A stretch of DNA of 41,160 nt from CAKZNE01 sp964485405. Its GTDB lineage: Bacteria > Bacteroidota > Bacteroidia > Flavobacteriales > Schleiferiaceae. Below are positions 7,158 through 19,200 of this stretch, in pieces (positions within the stretch are counted from its first letter, which is position 1; each line of letters starts with the position of its first letter). The position numbers were made by a program, and so were the translations under genes. The stretch spans positions 1 through 41,160 of the forward strand of contig CAZAJG010000038.1 in assembly GCA_964485405.1 (NCBI GenBank). Direction: 5' to 3'. Below the pieces are notes generated by a model, which did not search any database, was not told the DNA's origin, and saw only the letters and a program-made list of their open reading frames with translations.

Positions 7158-10100
7158 AGACGAAAAAGGAAAAAACCCTCAAGAGAATTTCGGTATTTCT
7201 AGCATTCATATTTGTTAACCAAATACTGTTTCCCACTGCTGCACTTGCATTAACCGGAGGGCCGGGGCAACCGGAATTGGAAAGCTTTACACCTTTCAAT
7301 AGCACCGATATGGTAGATCCATTTACAGGTGATTTTGAATACAATATTCCTTTGCTAAATGTACCCGGACCCAATGGAGGTTATCCAATTAATATTTCCT
7401 ACTCAGGCGATGTTGCTGTTGATCAGGAAGCCAGTTGGGTAGGGTCGGGATGGAACTTAAACCCAGGAGCTATCAACAGGCAGCTTAGAGGGTTGCCAGA
7501 TGATTTTGATGGAAGTCAGAAGGTGGTTAGAGAGCGGAAAATGAAACCCAACAGAACCTATACGATTGGATTGGGAACTTCTTTTTCTGAAATCTTCGGT
7601 TTTGATTTGAGTAAAATCAGTAAAGATCTTCAGGTAAATGGAAACTTAAACCTAACCATGAACAACTACAGTGGTTTTAATATGGGTTTAGGGCTGGGTT
7701 TTTCTACGGTAGAGGCGGATGCAACCAAAGGGAGTGAGGAGTCTAGCGAGAAGCCATCTGATAACGATAAACAACAGGACACTAAAAAGAGTTTTGCCAA
7801 AAAAATGAAAGAGCTCTTAAAGGAAGAAGTTGAAGATACAGAGAAGGTTTTTAGTAAGGAAAATCTAAAAAAACACTATAAAAACAAGCTAAAAAAGGGA
7901 ATCAAAAAGACGGTAAAGAAAGTGCCGTCTGCAGTGTTTTTCTCCGGTTCGGCAGATAAGCTGAGCAGTATTGATTTTCCCCGTAGCTCCAACTCTTTCA
8001 CTTTTGAGGGAAAGTTAGGAGCCGCAATTATTGGGGTTACGGCAGATGTAGAATTCCGTTTGTTTTATTCGCAACAAAACTATTCAACCAACAACAAGTC
8101 GTATCCAGCTTATGGTTATATGCATACTGAAAGTGGAACCAAAAATGATAAAGCCATGTTGGATTACCACACGGTGAAAAACTCTAGTCTTAACCCGAGT
8201 TCAGCATTTTTACCCTTACCTATTTTAACGAATGATGTTTTTAGTGTAACTGGCCAAGGCGTTGGAGGCGTATACCGTCCTCAATCGGGCACTATACCAT
8301 TGCTTTCTAAGCCTATAGTAAATAGTAGCTCAGACTCTTATGGTTTGGGTGCTGATTTTTCAGGTTCGCCAAATGATATTAAAGTAGGAGTTAACCCTAA
8401 AGCCTCTTTTACAGATAGTAAATCTGGAAAGTGGAAAAGTGGTGATGCGGCTGTTGGCTTTTTTAGAGAAAGTTTGGGTTTAACTGCACAGGTTGAAGCG
8501 ACCTATGAGCAAAATACTTTTCTAAAATTGGGCGATTTAACGGATAATCAATGGCATGAAGAAAAGATACTAAGCTCAAACAAACCTATGCGATTGGGCT
8601 TAAGCACAGAGTTTCAATCGATCTCCATAAAGCCAAAGATTAAATCTGTGGTTGTTCCAAAAAGTGGGGGTAGCTTTTTGATTTCTAAACCCGACAGAAT
8701 TAAGGAGAAGAGAAGTGCAAGAACCAATCTGTTTAAGTATTACACAGGGAATGAACTAAATGCTTTTGGAGGTTATGGTACAGGAACCGCTTTAAGACAG
8801 GCTAGGAATATAGGAAATACCTTAAATATTCCTATCAATGTTACTTCCAACTCACTCATTAACAAAATTGAAGTGGAAAATCAAGGAATGAACTATGTGT
8901 ATGGAATTCCTGTTTTTACGCATTCAAAAATCGATAGAACCTTTTCAGTTACACCTCCTAGTAATACAACTGATTTTGATCCCGTTTCAACGGATGGAAC
9001 CGTGAGCTTTAATAGTGGAGATGATTCGCAATCCAATTCTCAAGGAAGAGCCGCCATGTTCAATTCCAATAAGGTGGAGAAGTTTGCCCATGCCTATTTG
9101 CTTACTGAGATTTTATCGGATGATTATGTAGATATAACGGATAATGGCCCAAGTGAAGATGATTTTGGAAGTTATACAGAGTTTCAATACTACAGAGCCT
9201 ACAGCCCTGAAGATTCAAGCCAATCCTTTAAGTCTCAATCGCCTGCTTTACGATTAGCTTCGGATAGAAAAGCAAGTTTGGTGCCCGGTGCTAATAGCGA
9301 TAAGGAAGATGACTTAGCTTCTTATTCGCTAAGCGAGAAGGACATTTATTACGTATATAAAATTGAGACAAAAACCCATTACGCTGAGTTTAGTGTTTCC
9401 GCTAGAAGCGATGATTATGGATTGGTAACAGGTGGATCTGCACAGAGTTTATACAAACTGGATGAGATTAAACTCTATAAGAAGAATGCTTCTGGAGCTG
9501 ATAAAGAGATCAAAAGTGTTGAGTTCGAATACTATTCCAGTGGATCTAGCTCTAATGTGATGCAGAATGCTCCGGTTGCTCAAAATGGCAAACTCACTTT
9601 AAAGAGCATACGTTTTAAGTTTGAAGGGTTTAAAACCAACAGCTATCTAAACCCGTATCAGTTTGATTACTACAACACAGATGCATATACGGATGGCTGT
9701 ACCGATAAGTGGGGTAAGTTTCAGCCCAATGTTTACAATGACTTTGGAAGTAATTACCTGTATCCTTATGTGGCTCAGGATAGAGACATAAATGGAGATG
9801 GGAGCATAAACGATTTGGATAAGGCCTTAAGAGACCGCTTAGCCGCCAACTGGAATTTAAGAACCATTACTTTACCCACAGGAGGAGAAATTGATGTGGA
9901 GTATGAAAGTGACGATTACGCTTATGTTCAAGATAAAGAAGCGCAATCCATGTTTGAAATTGTAGGGATTGGCGCCCCTGGCGATTGGACCTTAGATGAT
10001 GATCAAATCTATTTCCGGCTTAAAAAACCAATTTCTACCAACTCTAACAGTTCCCTTGCCGTAGCTAATCAACTTAAAAAAGGCCAAAAATATGCCTATT

Positions 10101-13100
10101 TCAAGGCCATGGTTCGATTAAAAAGCAGACCCAATAAATACAAAACATATGGAGGATTTTCCGATGGTGGAGATATAGTGGAAACGGTAGATGGGTATCT
10201 CAATTTATCCAACGTATCCTTTACACCAGCCTGTATTGACCCAAGCACCTCTCAATACATATATGGCGTTGCCACAGTAGCCAAAACAAAAGGTAAAAAT
10301 GCTATTCGATCGGCCGCGGTTCAGTATATGCGATTAAATGGAGCGTACTACAATTCTAGTATAGATATCAGTTTTTCAGGAGCCACCGGAAAGAGTAAAT
10401 TAATGGGCATTGCATCTGCCATTATTAAAGGAGCCACTCAAGATAAAGATTTGAATAAAGACTTTTTGGAAGCTGCTTTTGGAGTGAAACAGTTTTGTAA
10501 GAAAATGTCGGGAAATTATCCGTCTGTTATTCGCTTAAATGCTCAAGATGGTTTTAAATACGGTGGAGGCTCAAGAGTGAAGAGCATTGTAGTAAAAGAC
10601 AACTGGAATACGATGCAAAGTTCGGAAACCACCTTCAACACCAAACAAGTTTATTCTTATTTAAAGGAAGATGGAACAACTTCTGGAGTGGCAGAATACG
10701 AGCCCCTTACCGGTGGTGAAGAAAACCCGTTTAGACAGCCATATTACTACAGCAATGAGAAAGGGATTTTAAACAGTAAGAAAATAATGTTTGAACTACC
10801 CGCTACAGAGAGCCTTTTCCCTTCTGCTGGTGTTGGTTACTCTAGAGTAGTAATGGAAACCGTTCCGGTTACCACAGCAGGAGCCCCTATTTCAGGTTAT
10901 TCTTTGAGCTCGAACGGTATTCAGGTTCAAGAATTTTACACGGCAAAAGATTATCCGGTAATAACCTCTGCTACTAAAATAAAGAAGGTTAATATGAAAG
11001 GCGTAGCTAAATTCTTGAAGTTTTTAGGAGGTAAAGATTATTTCCATCCAGGTTTTAGTCAAGGGTATTACACCGAGCTAAACGATATGCATGGAAAGAT
11101 GAAAAAGAGCAGCACCTACAGCACCACTTTAGGTACATCCGAAGCTCCTTTTCAAACCGTTTCTTACTTCTATAAAACAGAAGATGGAGGCTATTCCAAA
11201 GGCAAGGCGAATAGAATAAGTAGCGATGTTGAGGTGTTAACCAATGATGGTTTTGTGGAAACAAAAACACTAGGAGAAGTATCAGACGCATGGATTGAAA
11301 TGTCAGAAGATGATACACGTACCATTGGTGGTGACATTAAGTTTAATATTGACAATCTAATTTTTGGATTTATTCCCATCCCAATTCCTATAGCGGTACC
11401 TGATATTGATTACAGTTACCGTATGCGGAGGACAGCCGTACTTAATAAGCTAAGCAGTAAAACAGCTATACTCGAAAAAGTGGTAACCCAGCAAGAAGGA
11501 AGAACCACCGTGGCCAATAATTTACTATTTGATTATGAGAATGGATCTCCTTTACTGACTCAGGTAATAAATGATTTTTCCGATCCCATTTACACCTACA
11601 ATCGCCCTATGCATTGGGTTAACGATGGCTTTAAAAGCCCTTGGAGAAACTGGAAGGCTCATGTAAATAACCAAACGTATGAAGGTATTATCCAAAATGG
11701 CGATAGAATTATTGATGCCAATGGGAACTCCTACTGGGTAGAAGATGAAGAGACGGGCTTGTTGAAAAATGAAACAGGAACCCTTGTATATGCCAACTCC
11801 GGTTGGTCAGGCGGAACCATTGTTGAGTCTGGATACAGTGGAAAAACAACCGCTATGTCTTCTCAAATAGTTTCGCTGGTTAACCCAGCTGATTCTGGCG
11901 CCAAAGAATTTGTACTCTTTGAGAAATACAATAATAAACCTGGTTGGGATCCACTCATTTTAACGGATGTAAACAGTGGTTCGGGCATACAAGCGGAGTT
12001 CTTTTATGATTGTGATACGGATCCATTGTACCAATGCTCTCCTCCGGATAGTTCAGAAACCTTTTGTCCAAAAGTAGGGGTAGAGCACACTCCTACAGCA
12101 AGTTACTTGCACTTTACAATACCCAATGTTACCGGTACGGCTTCCATTGTTTTTCCAGGAGGTTACCAAACTCAATTGGGGAATTTTACCCTTCGAAAAA
12201 TTGGAAATAAGGTAGAAGCCACCTTAGGAAACGTAGTGCTTATACTGGATTGGAATGATCCTCAGAATCTCTTTATAGAATGTATGCCAGGGGTATTGGA
12301 TGCCGGAGCTACTCTATATGCGGATAATCTAAATGAATACGAAGTTCTGGAGAATACATCTGCTTATTCAATCACCAAGACAGGCGATATTGACCCCAAT
12401 CCGGTTCGATATAAAAATCGCTACAACTATAAAGTCGCTCAAACAGTAAAGCCGATAAATACAAGAACATTTGGAGATGACGGCTCTACAAATGGGTTTT
12501 TTGAAACAGAGATTCGCGAAGATGGAACCCATACTGCCTATGTAGACTACAATTTCACCTCTTCCGTACAAGATAATGCATCATGGTTGGATATGGGGCA
12601 GATCACTCACTACGACCCTTTTGGGAATCAAATTGAAAACCTTGATCCGCTTGGTGTTTATTCATCCGAACTATTTGATAAGGACCATACACTTGTAACT
12701 GCAAATGCTGTAAATGCAAGTTATGAGGAAGTAGGTTATCAAAGCTTTGAAGATTATTCAGGAACCTATACCGGTTCGTTTGGGCACATAAAATTCAACA
12801 ATACTCCAACGATTTATGCAGACGGTCATACAGGTAAAAAGTCAGCCTCTGTAGTGGCAGGTACCAAGTTGGAGTTATCTAACCTTGAACCGAATAAGCC
12901 TTATCGAGTGAGTTTGTGGCAATTTGGAAATACCAATGCGTTAGGCGCCAGTAGCAGTTCGCTTACGGTTGATGCTGAGGAGATTGATAACTGGAATCTG
13001 ATCACTTTCACTTTTACACCACTATCAACCGCCTATAATTTAGATATCCAAAATGCAGCAATAATTGATGACATACGGTTTTATCCGGCAGATGCAGCAA

Positions 13101-13273
13101 TGAAAACCTATGTGTATGATGTGGCTACTCAGCGATTGATTGCCTCTTTAGATGCCAACAATTTTGCCACACTATATGGCTATAATGAAGAAGGCACTTT
13201 GGCCTTTGTGAAGAAAGAAACCCATAGAGGTATTCATACCGTGTCCAATTACATCGTTCATCGTAAAAAATAA
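7154..13273 (+). CDS. Giant secreted RHS-partner protein (first half of split RHS pair)
   Basis: I start this at 7154 (MKTKKEK), not at 7121, because this ATG gives a proper signal peptide (about residues 1-33, ending AALAL) and an ATGA overlap with the gene before it. The result is 2039 residues. The N-terminus (FNSTDMVDPFTGDFEYNIPL, GYPINISYSG, QEASWVGSGWNLNPG, RGLPDD) is the signature of the large Bacteroidota proteins encoded next to RHS genes. A Lys/Glu-rich low-complexity stretch follows at about 192-257. Around residue 877, DINGDGSINDLD is a dockerin/EF-hand-like calcium loop. A jelly-roll-like domain lies near the C-terminus (about 1860-1980), then a YD-type end (YDVATQRLIASLDANNFATL). 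By analogy with Tc toxin TcB and TcC it may form half of a hollow shell with the next protein; that is inference. The next gene starts 8 nt later. Confidence 0.82.
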   Translation: MKTKKEKTLKRISVFLAFIFVNQILFPTAALALTGGPGQPELESFTPFNSTDMVDPFTGDFEYNIPLLNVPGPNGGYPINISYSGDVAVDQEASWVGSGWNLNPGAINRQLRGLPDDFDGSQKVVRERKMKPNRTYTIGLGTSFSEIFGFDLSKISKDLQVNGNLNLTMNNYSGFNMGLGLGFSTVEADATKGSEESSEKPSDNDKQQDTKKSFAKKMKELLKEEVEDTEKVFSKENLKKHYKNKLKKGIKKTVKKVPSAVFFSGSADKLSSIDFPRSSNSFTFEGKLGAAIIGVTADVEFRLFYSQQNYSTNNKSYPAYGYMHTESGTKNDKAMLDYHTVKNSSLNPSSAFLPLPILTNDVFSVTGQGVGGVYRPQSGTIPLLSKPIVNSSSDSYGLGADFSGSPNDIKVGVNPKASFTDSKSGKWKSGDAAVGFFRESLGLTAQVEATYEQNTFLKLGDLTDNQWHEEKILSSNKPMRLGLSTEFQSISIKPKIKSVVVPKSGGSFLISKPDRIKEKRSARTNLFKYYTGNELNAFGGYGTGTALRQARNIGNTLNIPINVTSNSLINKIEVENQGMNYVYGIPVFTHSKIDRTFSVTPPSNTTDFDPVSTDGTVSFNSGDDSQSNSQGRAAMFNSNKVEKFAHAYLLTEILSDDYVDITDNGPSEDDFGSYTEFQYYRAYSPEDSSQSFKSQSPALRLASDRKASLVPGANSDKEDDLASYSLSEKDIYYVYKIETKTHYAEFSVSARSDDYGLVTGGSAQSLYKLDEIKLYKKNASGADKEIKSVEFEYYSSGSSSNVMQNAPVAQNGKLTLKSIRFKFEGFKTNSYLNPYQFDYYNTDAYTDGCTDKWGKFQPNVYNDFGSNYLYPYVAQDRDINGDGSINDLDKALRDRLAANWNLRTITLPTGGEIDVEYESDDYAYVQDKEAQSMFEIVGIGAPGDWTLDDDQIYFRLKKPISTNSNSSLAVANQLKKGQKYAYFKAMVRLKSRPNKYKTYGGFSDGGDIVETVDGYLNLSNVSFTPACIDPSTSQYIYGVATVAKTKGKNAIRSAAVQYMRLNGAYYNSSIDISFSGATGKSKLMGIASAIIKGATQDKDLNKDFLEAAFGVKQFCKKMSGNYPSVIRLNAQDGFKYGGGSRVKSIVVKDNWNTMQSSETTFNTKQVYSYLKEDGTTSGVAEYEPLTGGEENPFRQPYYYSNEKGILNSKKIMFELPATESLFPSAGVGYSRVVMETVPVTTAGAPISGYSLSSNGIQVQEFYTAKDYPVITSATKIKKVNMKGVAKFLKFLGGKDYFHPGFSQGYYTELNDMHGKMKKSSTYSTTLGTSEAPFQTVSYFYKTEDGGYSKGKANRISSDVEVLTNDGFVETKTLGEVSDAWIEMSEDDTRTIGGDIKFNIDNLIFGFIPIPIPIAVPDIDYSYRMRRTAVLNKLSSKTAILEKVVTQQEGRTTVANNLLFDYENGSPLLTQVINDFSDPIYTYNRPMHWVNDGFKSPWRNWKAHVNNQTYEGIIQNGDRIIDANGNSYWVEDEETGLLKNETGTLVYANSGWSGGTIVESGYSGKTTAMSSQIVSLVNPADSGAKEFVLFEKYNNKPGWDPLILTDVNSGSGIQAEFFYDCDTDPLYQCSPPDSSETFCPKVGVEHTPTASYLHFTIPNVTGTASIVFPGGYQTQLGNFTLRKIGNKVEATLGNVVLILDWNDPQNLFIECMPGVLDAGATLYADNLNEYEVLENTSAYSITKTGDIDPNPVRYKNRYNYKVAQTVKPINTRTFGDDGSTNGFFETEIREDGTHTAYVDYNFTSSVQDNASWLDMGQITHYDPFGNQIENLDPLGVYSSELFDKDHTLVTANAVNASYEEVGYQSFEDYSGTYTGSFGHIKFNNTPTIYADGHTGKKSASVVAGTKLELSNLEPNKPYRVSLWQFGNTNALGASSSSLTVDAEEIDNWNLITFTFTPLSTAYNLDIQNAAIIDDIRFYPADAAMKTYVYDVATQRLIASLDANNFATLYGYNEEGTLAFVKKETHRGIHTVSNYIVHRKK

Positions 13274-13281
13274 GAAACGCC

Positions 13282-16200
13282 ATGAAAAGTCTAATAAAAA
13301 TAACACAGAATAGAATGTTCAAGGTTTCTCTTAAACAGACATTGAGATTTGGCTTATGCCTACTCCTTCAGCTTGCCATGCTGCCTGCTTTTGCCGGAGA
13401 GGAAAAAGTAACATCCGTTGCAAAAGTAAGATCGCTTAATAGTAGCAGTACGATGAGCGTGCAGAATCGCTATTATGGTTCAATTAATAGTCCGTTCGTT
13501 CACCCTGGGCAAGGACAATTGAAGGTGAAACTCTACTTTGATCGGGATTATGAAGCCAGCGCTTCACTTTATACCGACAATACAACCTTTCAGGTAAGAG
13601 TAAACTACAACATAACCTATCAATATTTTAACGGGTTTGGTAGTGTGAATACCACAACTTCTACTAACCAGAGCCTTACCGTAAAATATGATGCTTTGGA
13701 AGGTGGAGAGATTATAGATCGTGTTGAAAAGGATTATAGCAATCCCTCTGGAGCGGTTCGTAACATTATCAAAGGAGATATTTCCATAAATTCTATTCAG
13801 GTTTTAAATGGAAGTGGATCCGTTATATCGCGCTCTGTTCCTCATAATACCATTTTGGAGATGGAATTAAACTCTCGAAAATACATTGGGGTTACTGGAA
13901 ATACAACCGTTAGTAATGCGGAGACTTTGGATCTTACCAATCGTTACCTGCATTTGAGTTACCCTTTTGTGCCGGGTTATGATTTTTACGAGATAGAATG
14001 GCTCTTTATTTCCGATGGAAGTACACCGCCTGCAGATCATCAAAGTTCATCCATTCCGGTAGATTTTGATCGTGCTAATAGAATCCGAGTTCGAGAAAAT
14101 TACTATGCCTTGCCCTTAGAGTTTTCTCGAGGATCACTCATCCACCGCTACAGGGGTGTTTCCAATACCAGTGATGGAGGTTTTCAATATACAGCATGGA
14201 ATTACACACCAACAACCTCTACCATTTCCGGTATCCAATCCGATCAGGCTAGTGCAGGAAATACCAACAATTTTTACTTCTATATTGATACACCTGAAGC
14301 GCTAAATCCTGGTTTAAATTGGGAGTACTCTTCAACCTTTGCGGAGAATGGATTGCGAAAAGATCAATTGCGATTTTTTGATGGTTTAGGTAGGGATAAG
14401 CAAACAGTTACCTTACTTAGTTCGGATGGTAATGCTGTAGTGCTAGAGAGCGAATACGATTATGCGGGAAGGCCTGCTCTAAATTTGATGCCAGCCCCTG
14501 TAACTTCTCAAGGTTTGCAGTACTATGCGGCAAACTCCGCTTTTCAATACGATGATCATTTTAGCGATACACGCTTGGATAATGTGGTTACAGGTGCTAA
14601 CGAAACTCCAGCACCATTAGCGGCAAGTGCTTTTGCTGAGCAATATTATTCATCGGCAAACTCCATCGTATCTGATTTTAAAAACTATATACCTGATGCC
14701 GGAGGTTATGCCTATTCTCAATCTCAATTTGACAACAATGGAACGGGTAGAGTAGTGCAACAAGGAGGGGCTGGAAGCGATTTTACTCTAAAGAGTGGAA
14801 AGAATAAGAGATTTATATATGGCAGACCAACACAAGAAGAGTTAGATCGATTGTTTGGAAATGAAGCAGGTTTGAGCATCAATTACTCTAAAGATTTTGT
14901 AATCGATGAAAACGGCCAAATCAGCATCACCTATAAAGACGGATCCAATCGAGTTATAGCTACTTGCTTAAGTGGTGATGTACCATCTGGTATGGTCGGT
15001 TTGGCTACCGATTCAGAAACGATAACTTCAAATTTATTCGGGAATAAAACCGAAATAAGCCAAGGCGAGTTTGAAGATTTTACGGTAGTAACCGTGCCTA
15101 TTGTAGGTAACTATACTTTTAACTATAAACTGGATACCTTGGATAGAGATCCTACTTGCGTTACTAACACAGGTGTTGATATGATGTTTGGAGCAACCAA
15201 TTCCGGTATTTTCGATATTGAAATAAGCTTGGTTAATGTGCGCACAGGAGACGTGGAAATGAGTTATACAGGCTCGTTTAACCAGATAGACACCACTATT
15301 TCGCTTCAACCAGGCTCTTACATGCTAAGAAGAAGTATTAAGCCGGATGAAAATGACTTAGAACTAACCACTACGCTGGTATGGGAGTATCTTATCGACT
15401 TGTTCTACGATATTGATAAAACTTATTTTGAGCCCTGCTTGGTATATAATCTACCCGATATAACGGCAGATTGTGCAACGCCAGGTTGTTCAACCAGTTG
15501 TAAGGATGCCTACACGATTGAAGTAGGAGGGGTAACTCAATATTTGGATGAAGACGGAAATATTTATTCATCGTATGACTCCACTGTTGCGAGTGACCCA
15601 GTAACCATGGCTATCGATAAGTGTCGTCAGAACTGTATCACGGCAGAGGAAAAGAGTAATGACGTTGATTATTGTGCCATTAAATATGGTCAAATGCGTA
15701 ACGATATGAGCTTAGGTGGTCAATACTTCGAAAACATTCCTCCTCGCCTTCAATATGATGAATTGACGGATACAATTTTGTTAGCTGCAAATGGACTTCC
15801 CTTATACAACTCGTCCATAAATTGGTACGCTTGGCTGGAGGGAGAATACGGTAGTTTAACAGGTCTTGCAAATGCGCTTAACCTGACACCAGCTACAGAA
15901 TATTTTGACTCTTGGGAAGATGTGAAAACGAAATGGGATGATTCTTGGGCAGACCTATTGGTAGTAGATCATCCTGAGTACTGTATCTATGAAATATACT
16001 GCGAATGTATCAACAACAATAGTCTTGGAGTAGAAGTTTGGGGGTATGTAAATCGTATGAATCGAGATAATACAGATGCATATGCCACTTCAGATCCTAC
16101 CTTCCTTTTATTCAATCCACTAGCTCAATCGTATAATGATAATACGACAAGTCCGGATAGAGATCATAGTGAATATATTAACTATACAGCTGGTCAATAC

Positions 16201-19200
16201 GATACGGTTATTGTTGAGGGGTCTTCTATGCTAAATACGGGAGATGGCCCTTGCGAAATACTCTTTCAAACAGATAATAATGCTCCTCATGGATGGAATC
16301 TAATAAGGGGAAATATCATGGAGCGTTTGAGGAACTTCATCACTTTCACACCGCTCAATTCTTCTAAAGCTATATCCCATAGTATATGGTTTGTTATGGA
16401 AGATCCGCTGGGTATTGCAGAAGCAAATGGAGGAAACAATAGGGATATTCCAGATTATGTCATTGATTTTTATAACCAGTTGCATGGAGCACCTGGGGTT
16501 GATAATGCTCTATTTGATATATCAGATCGATATATGTTTTTTAGAGGCGTTTATCTCTTTTATCGCGAGATGGCTTTATATGATATGATTAAATCCAACG
16601 AGGCTTGCTCGTTGCTTAATCAGGACAAGGATAGGGACGATTATGATGGTTTAACAGCCGCAAAAAATGGTTGGAGATTGGTTTACCCACCCAATCAGTT
16701 ATTCGACAATTTCACCAACTTTTTAGAGTTAGGGACCCTACAGGAATTTGCTGCAGAGAATTTACCTGAATCCGTGGAAGATCCGGATATTAGAAATTGC
16801 ATTTGTGAACGACTGAATACACTTTATGAAGATCTTGACCAAGATTGGGCTTCGGTTGAAGCGTACTTACTAGGCGAACATGGGAGTTCTCCGAGCATAG
16901 CAGAATTGCAATTGATTTATAACAATTGTCAAAATGAAGAATATGCCAATCTCAATCTGATTCAAGGAAACCCGGAGTTTACCAATTGTTTTTATGGAGA
17001 AGGGTTTAACGGAACAGCTTCTATGTTGCCCGAATACGATTCATTGGCTTGTGTTAATGCGGCTTTACGAGTTGCAGAACGTTTGGCTTACGAGCAGTAC
17101 CAGCAGGATAAAGAGGCTCTAATTGCGCAAATGAAAACCGATTATTTAGCGGATTGCAGAGAGCAAGTACTCAATTATGAGACCTTTTCCATGAGCTACG
17201 TTTTAGATGAGTATCACTACACACTATATTACTACGATCAAGCAGGGAATCTAGTAAGAACAATTCCCCCTGAAGGCGTTAATATTATTAAAGTAACACC
17301 AGATTCTATTACCGATCCCTCTTTGTCAGAGGTGCAAGATCATCGTGATGACCCCGTGGCAAATGCGTTTATTCGCCCCAATCACGATTATCAAACTCAC
17401 TATCGATACAACACGCTCAATCAGTTGATTTGGCAGTTTACACCCGATGGAGGTTCAACCAAATTCTGGTACGATAGATTGGGTAGGGTGGTTTTATCAC
17501 AAAACGCAAAACAGGCTGCCAATACTAAGCATAGTTATACTTTATACGATAGGTTGGGTAGAGTTATGGAAAGTGGTCAATGCGCCTTAAGTGCAGTTCC
17601 TACTTATGGGGAACCTGTGGGAAGTAGCGAATTGAATGGAAGTATTTCAAACCGGGAAGAGGTTATTTACAGTCTTTATGATAAAGCTTACACCGGAATT
17701 AGTAGCAATATCAATCAACAATATTTGCAAAACCGTGTCTCAGCTAGTTTTTACTTTAGTACTTTGAGCGGGACGGTGTCTGATATTAACCGATCGGGAA
17801 TTGATGCTTCGGGAAATCTGACCCATCCATTTGCGTCTATTGAGCATGCGTATATTTATGATTATGATGTTTTAGGCAATGTAAAAACGCTTTATGCGTA
17901 TGATCGTCTGTTGAATATAGCTGGTCAATCCTACATAACCATGGAGTATGAGTATGATATCTTGAGTGGTAATGTAAAAAAGGTAGCTTACGAACCCGGA
18001 ACGGCAAATTCATTTTATCACCGATATACCTACGATGCAGATAGCAGAATAAAGTATGCAGAAACCAGCCCCAATAATGAAATTTGGGATAGAGAAGCAT
18101 CCTATTATTATTACCCACATGGCCCATTGGCTCGGGTAGAAGTAGGAGAGCAATTGGTGCAGGGACAAGATTATATGTATACCATTCAAGGTTGGTTAAA
18201 AGCAGTAAATTCTTCCACTTTAGGTGAGAATAATTTGTTTCAACCTTTTGATATTGGTGAAGATGGCAACACTCAATCTTCAACTAACCCCCATGTTGCG
18301 AGAGATGCATTTGCCTATTCTCTATCTTATTACAGCGGTGATTATAGTGCTATTAATAGCTTATCTACATCTCCCATTGTTAGCAATATTCCAACTTCTA
18401 TAACTGCAAACGACTTATTCAATGGGAATATCTCCGCCATGAGCAATCAAATGAAAGACAATACTCAAACCCCGGTGCAGGCTCACTTGAATGCTTATAA
18501 GTACGATCAACTCAACCGACTAAAGCGGTTTGATACTTATGCGGATGATCTGTTGAGTTCTTCCAATACAGCAGAAAATGCTAGTATGGCAGGGGGCAAT
18601 TTTGGAGCAAGATATGCCTACGATGCGAATGGTAATCTTACAGGTTTAAGGCGCAAAAATGATCAAGCGCAATGGATGGATCGATTCGCTTACACTTATG
18701 AAGACGCTTCAGTAGGTTATAAAAGAAATCGCTTATTGAGTTTAAATGATACCTCTACCATAAATTCGGGAATAGATATTCAGACCGGTTTAGGCAGTTA
18801 TACTTATGATGCTATCGGTAATCTTACTTCTGATTCCAAAGAAGGTATTAATACTATCAATTGGACCGTGGGTAATAAAGTGAAAGGTATTTCTAAGTCA
18901 AATGGGGATCAAATTGGTTTTACCTACGATGCTTTAGGTAACAGAGCCACCAAAACCGCCCCATCTAGTGGTTCTGGAAGCGATCGAACCTTTTATGTGC
19001 GAGACCTTCAAGGTAACATAATGGCAACATATGTACGAGAAGCAGGTGAAACCAACGCGGACATAAGAGAGTTGAACCTTTATGGCTCTAATCGAGCAGG
19101 GGTATGGAATTACCAAAGTAACGCTACTTCAGGTTCTACGGCTTCAACCTACACTCGTAAGTTGAGTCATAAAAGTTATGAGCTTAAAAACCATTTGGGG

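Noticed and set aside
17837..18283. A 148-codon open frame on the minus strand inside the RHS gene
   Set aside because: It lies wholly within the YD-repeat region of a clear gene; its His/Tyr/Leu-rich product is the expected antisense of YD-repeat codons.
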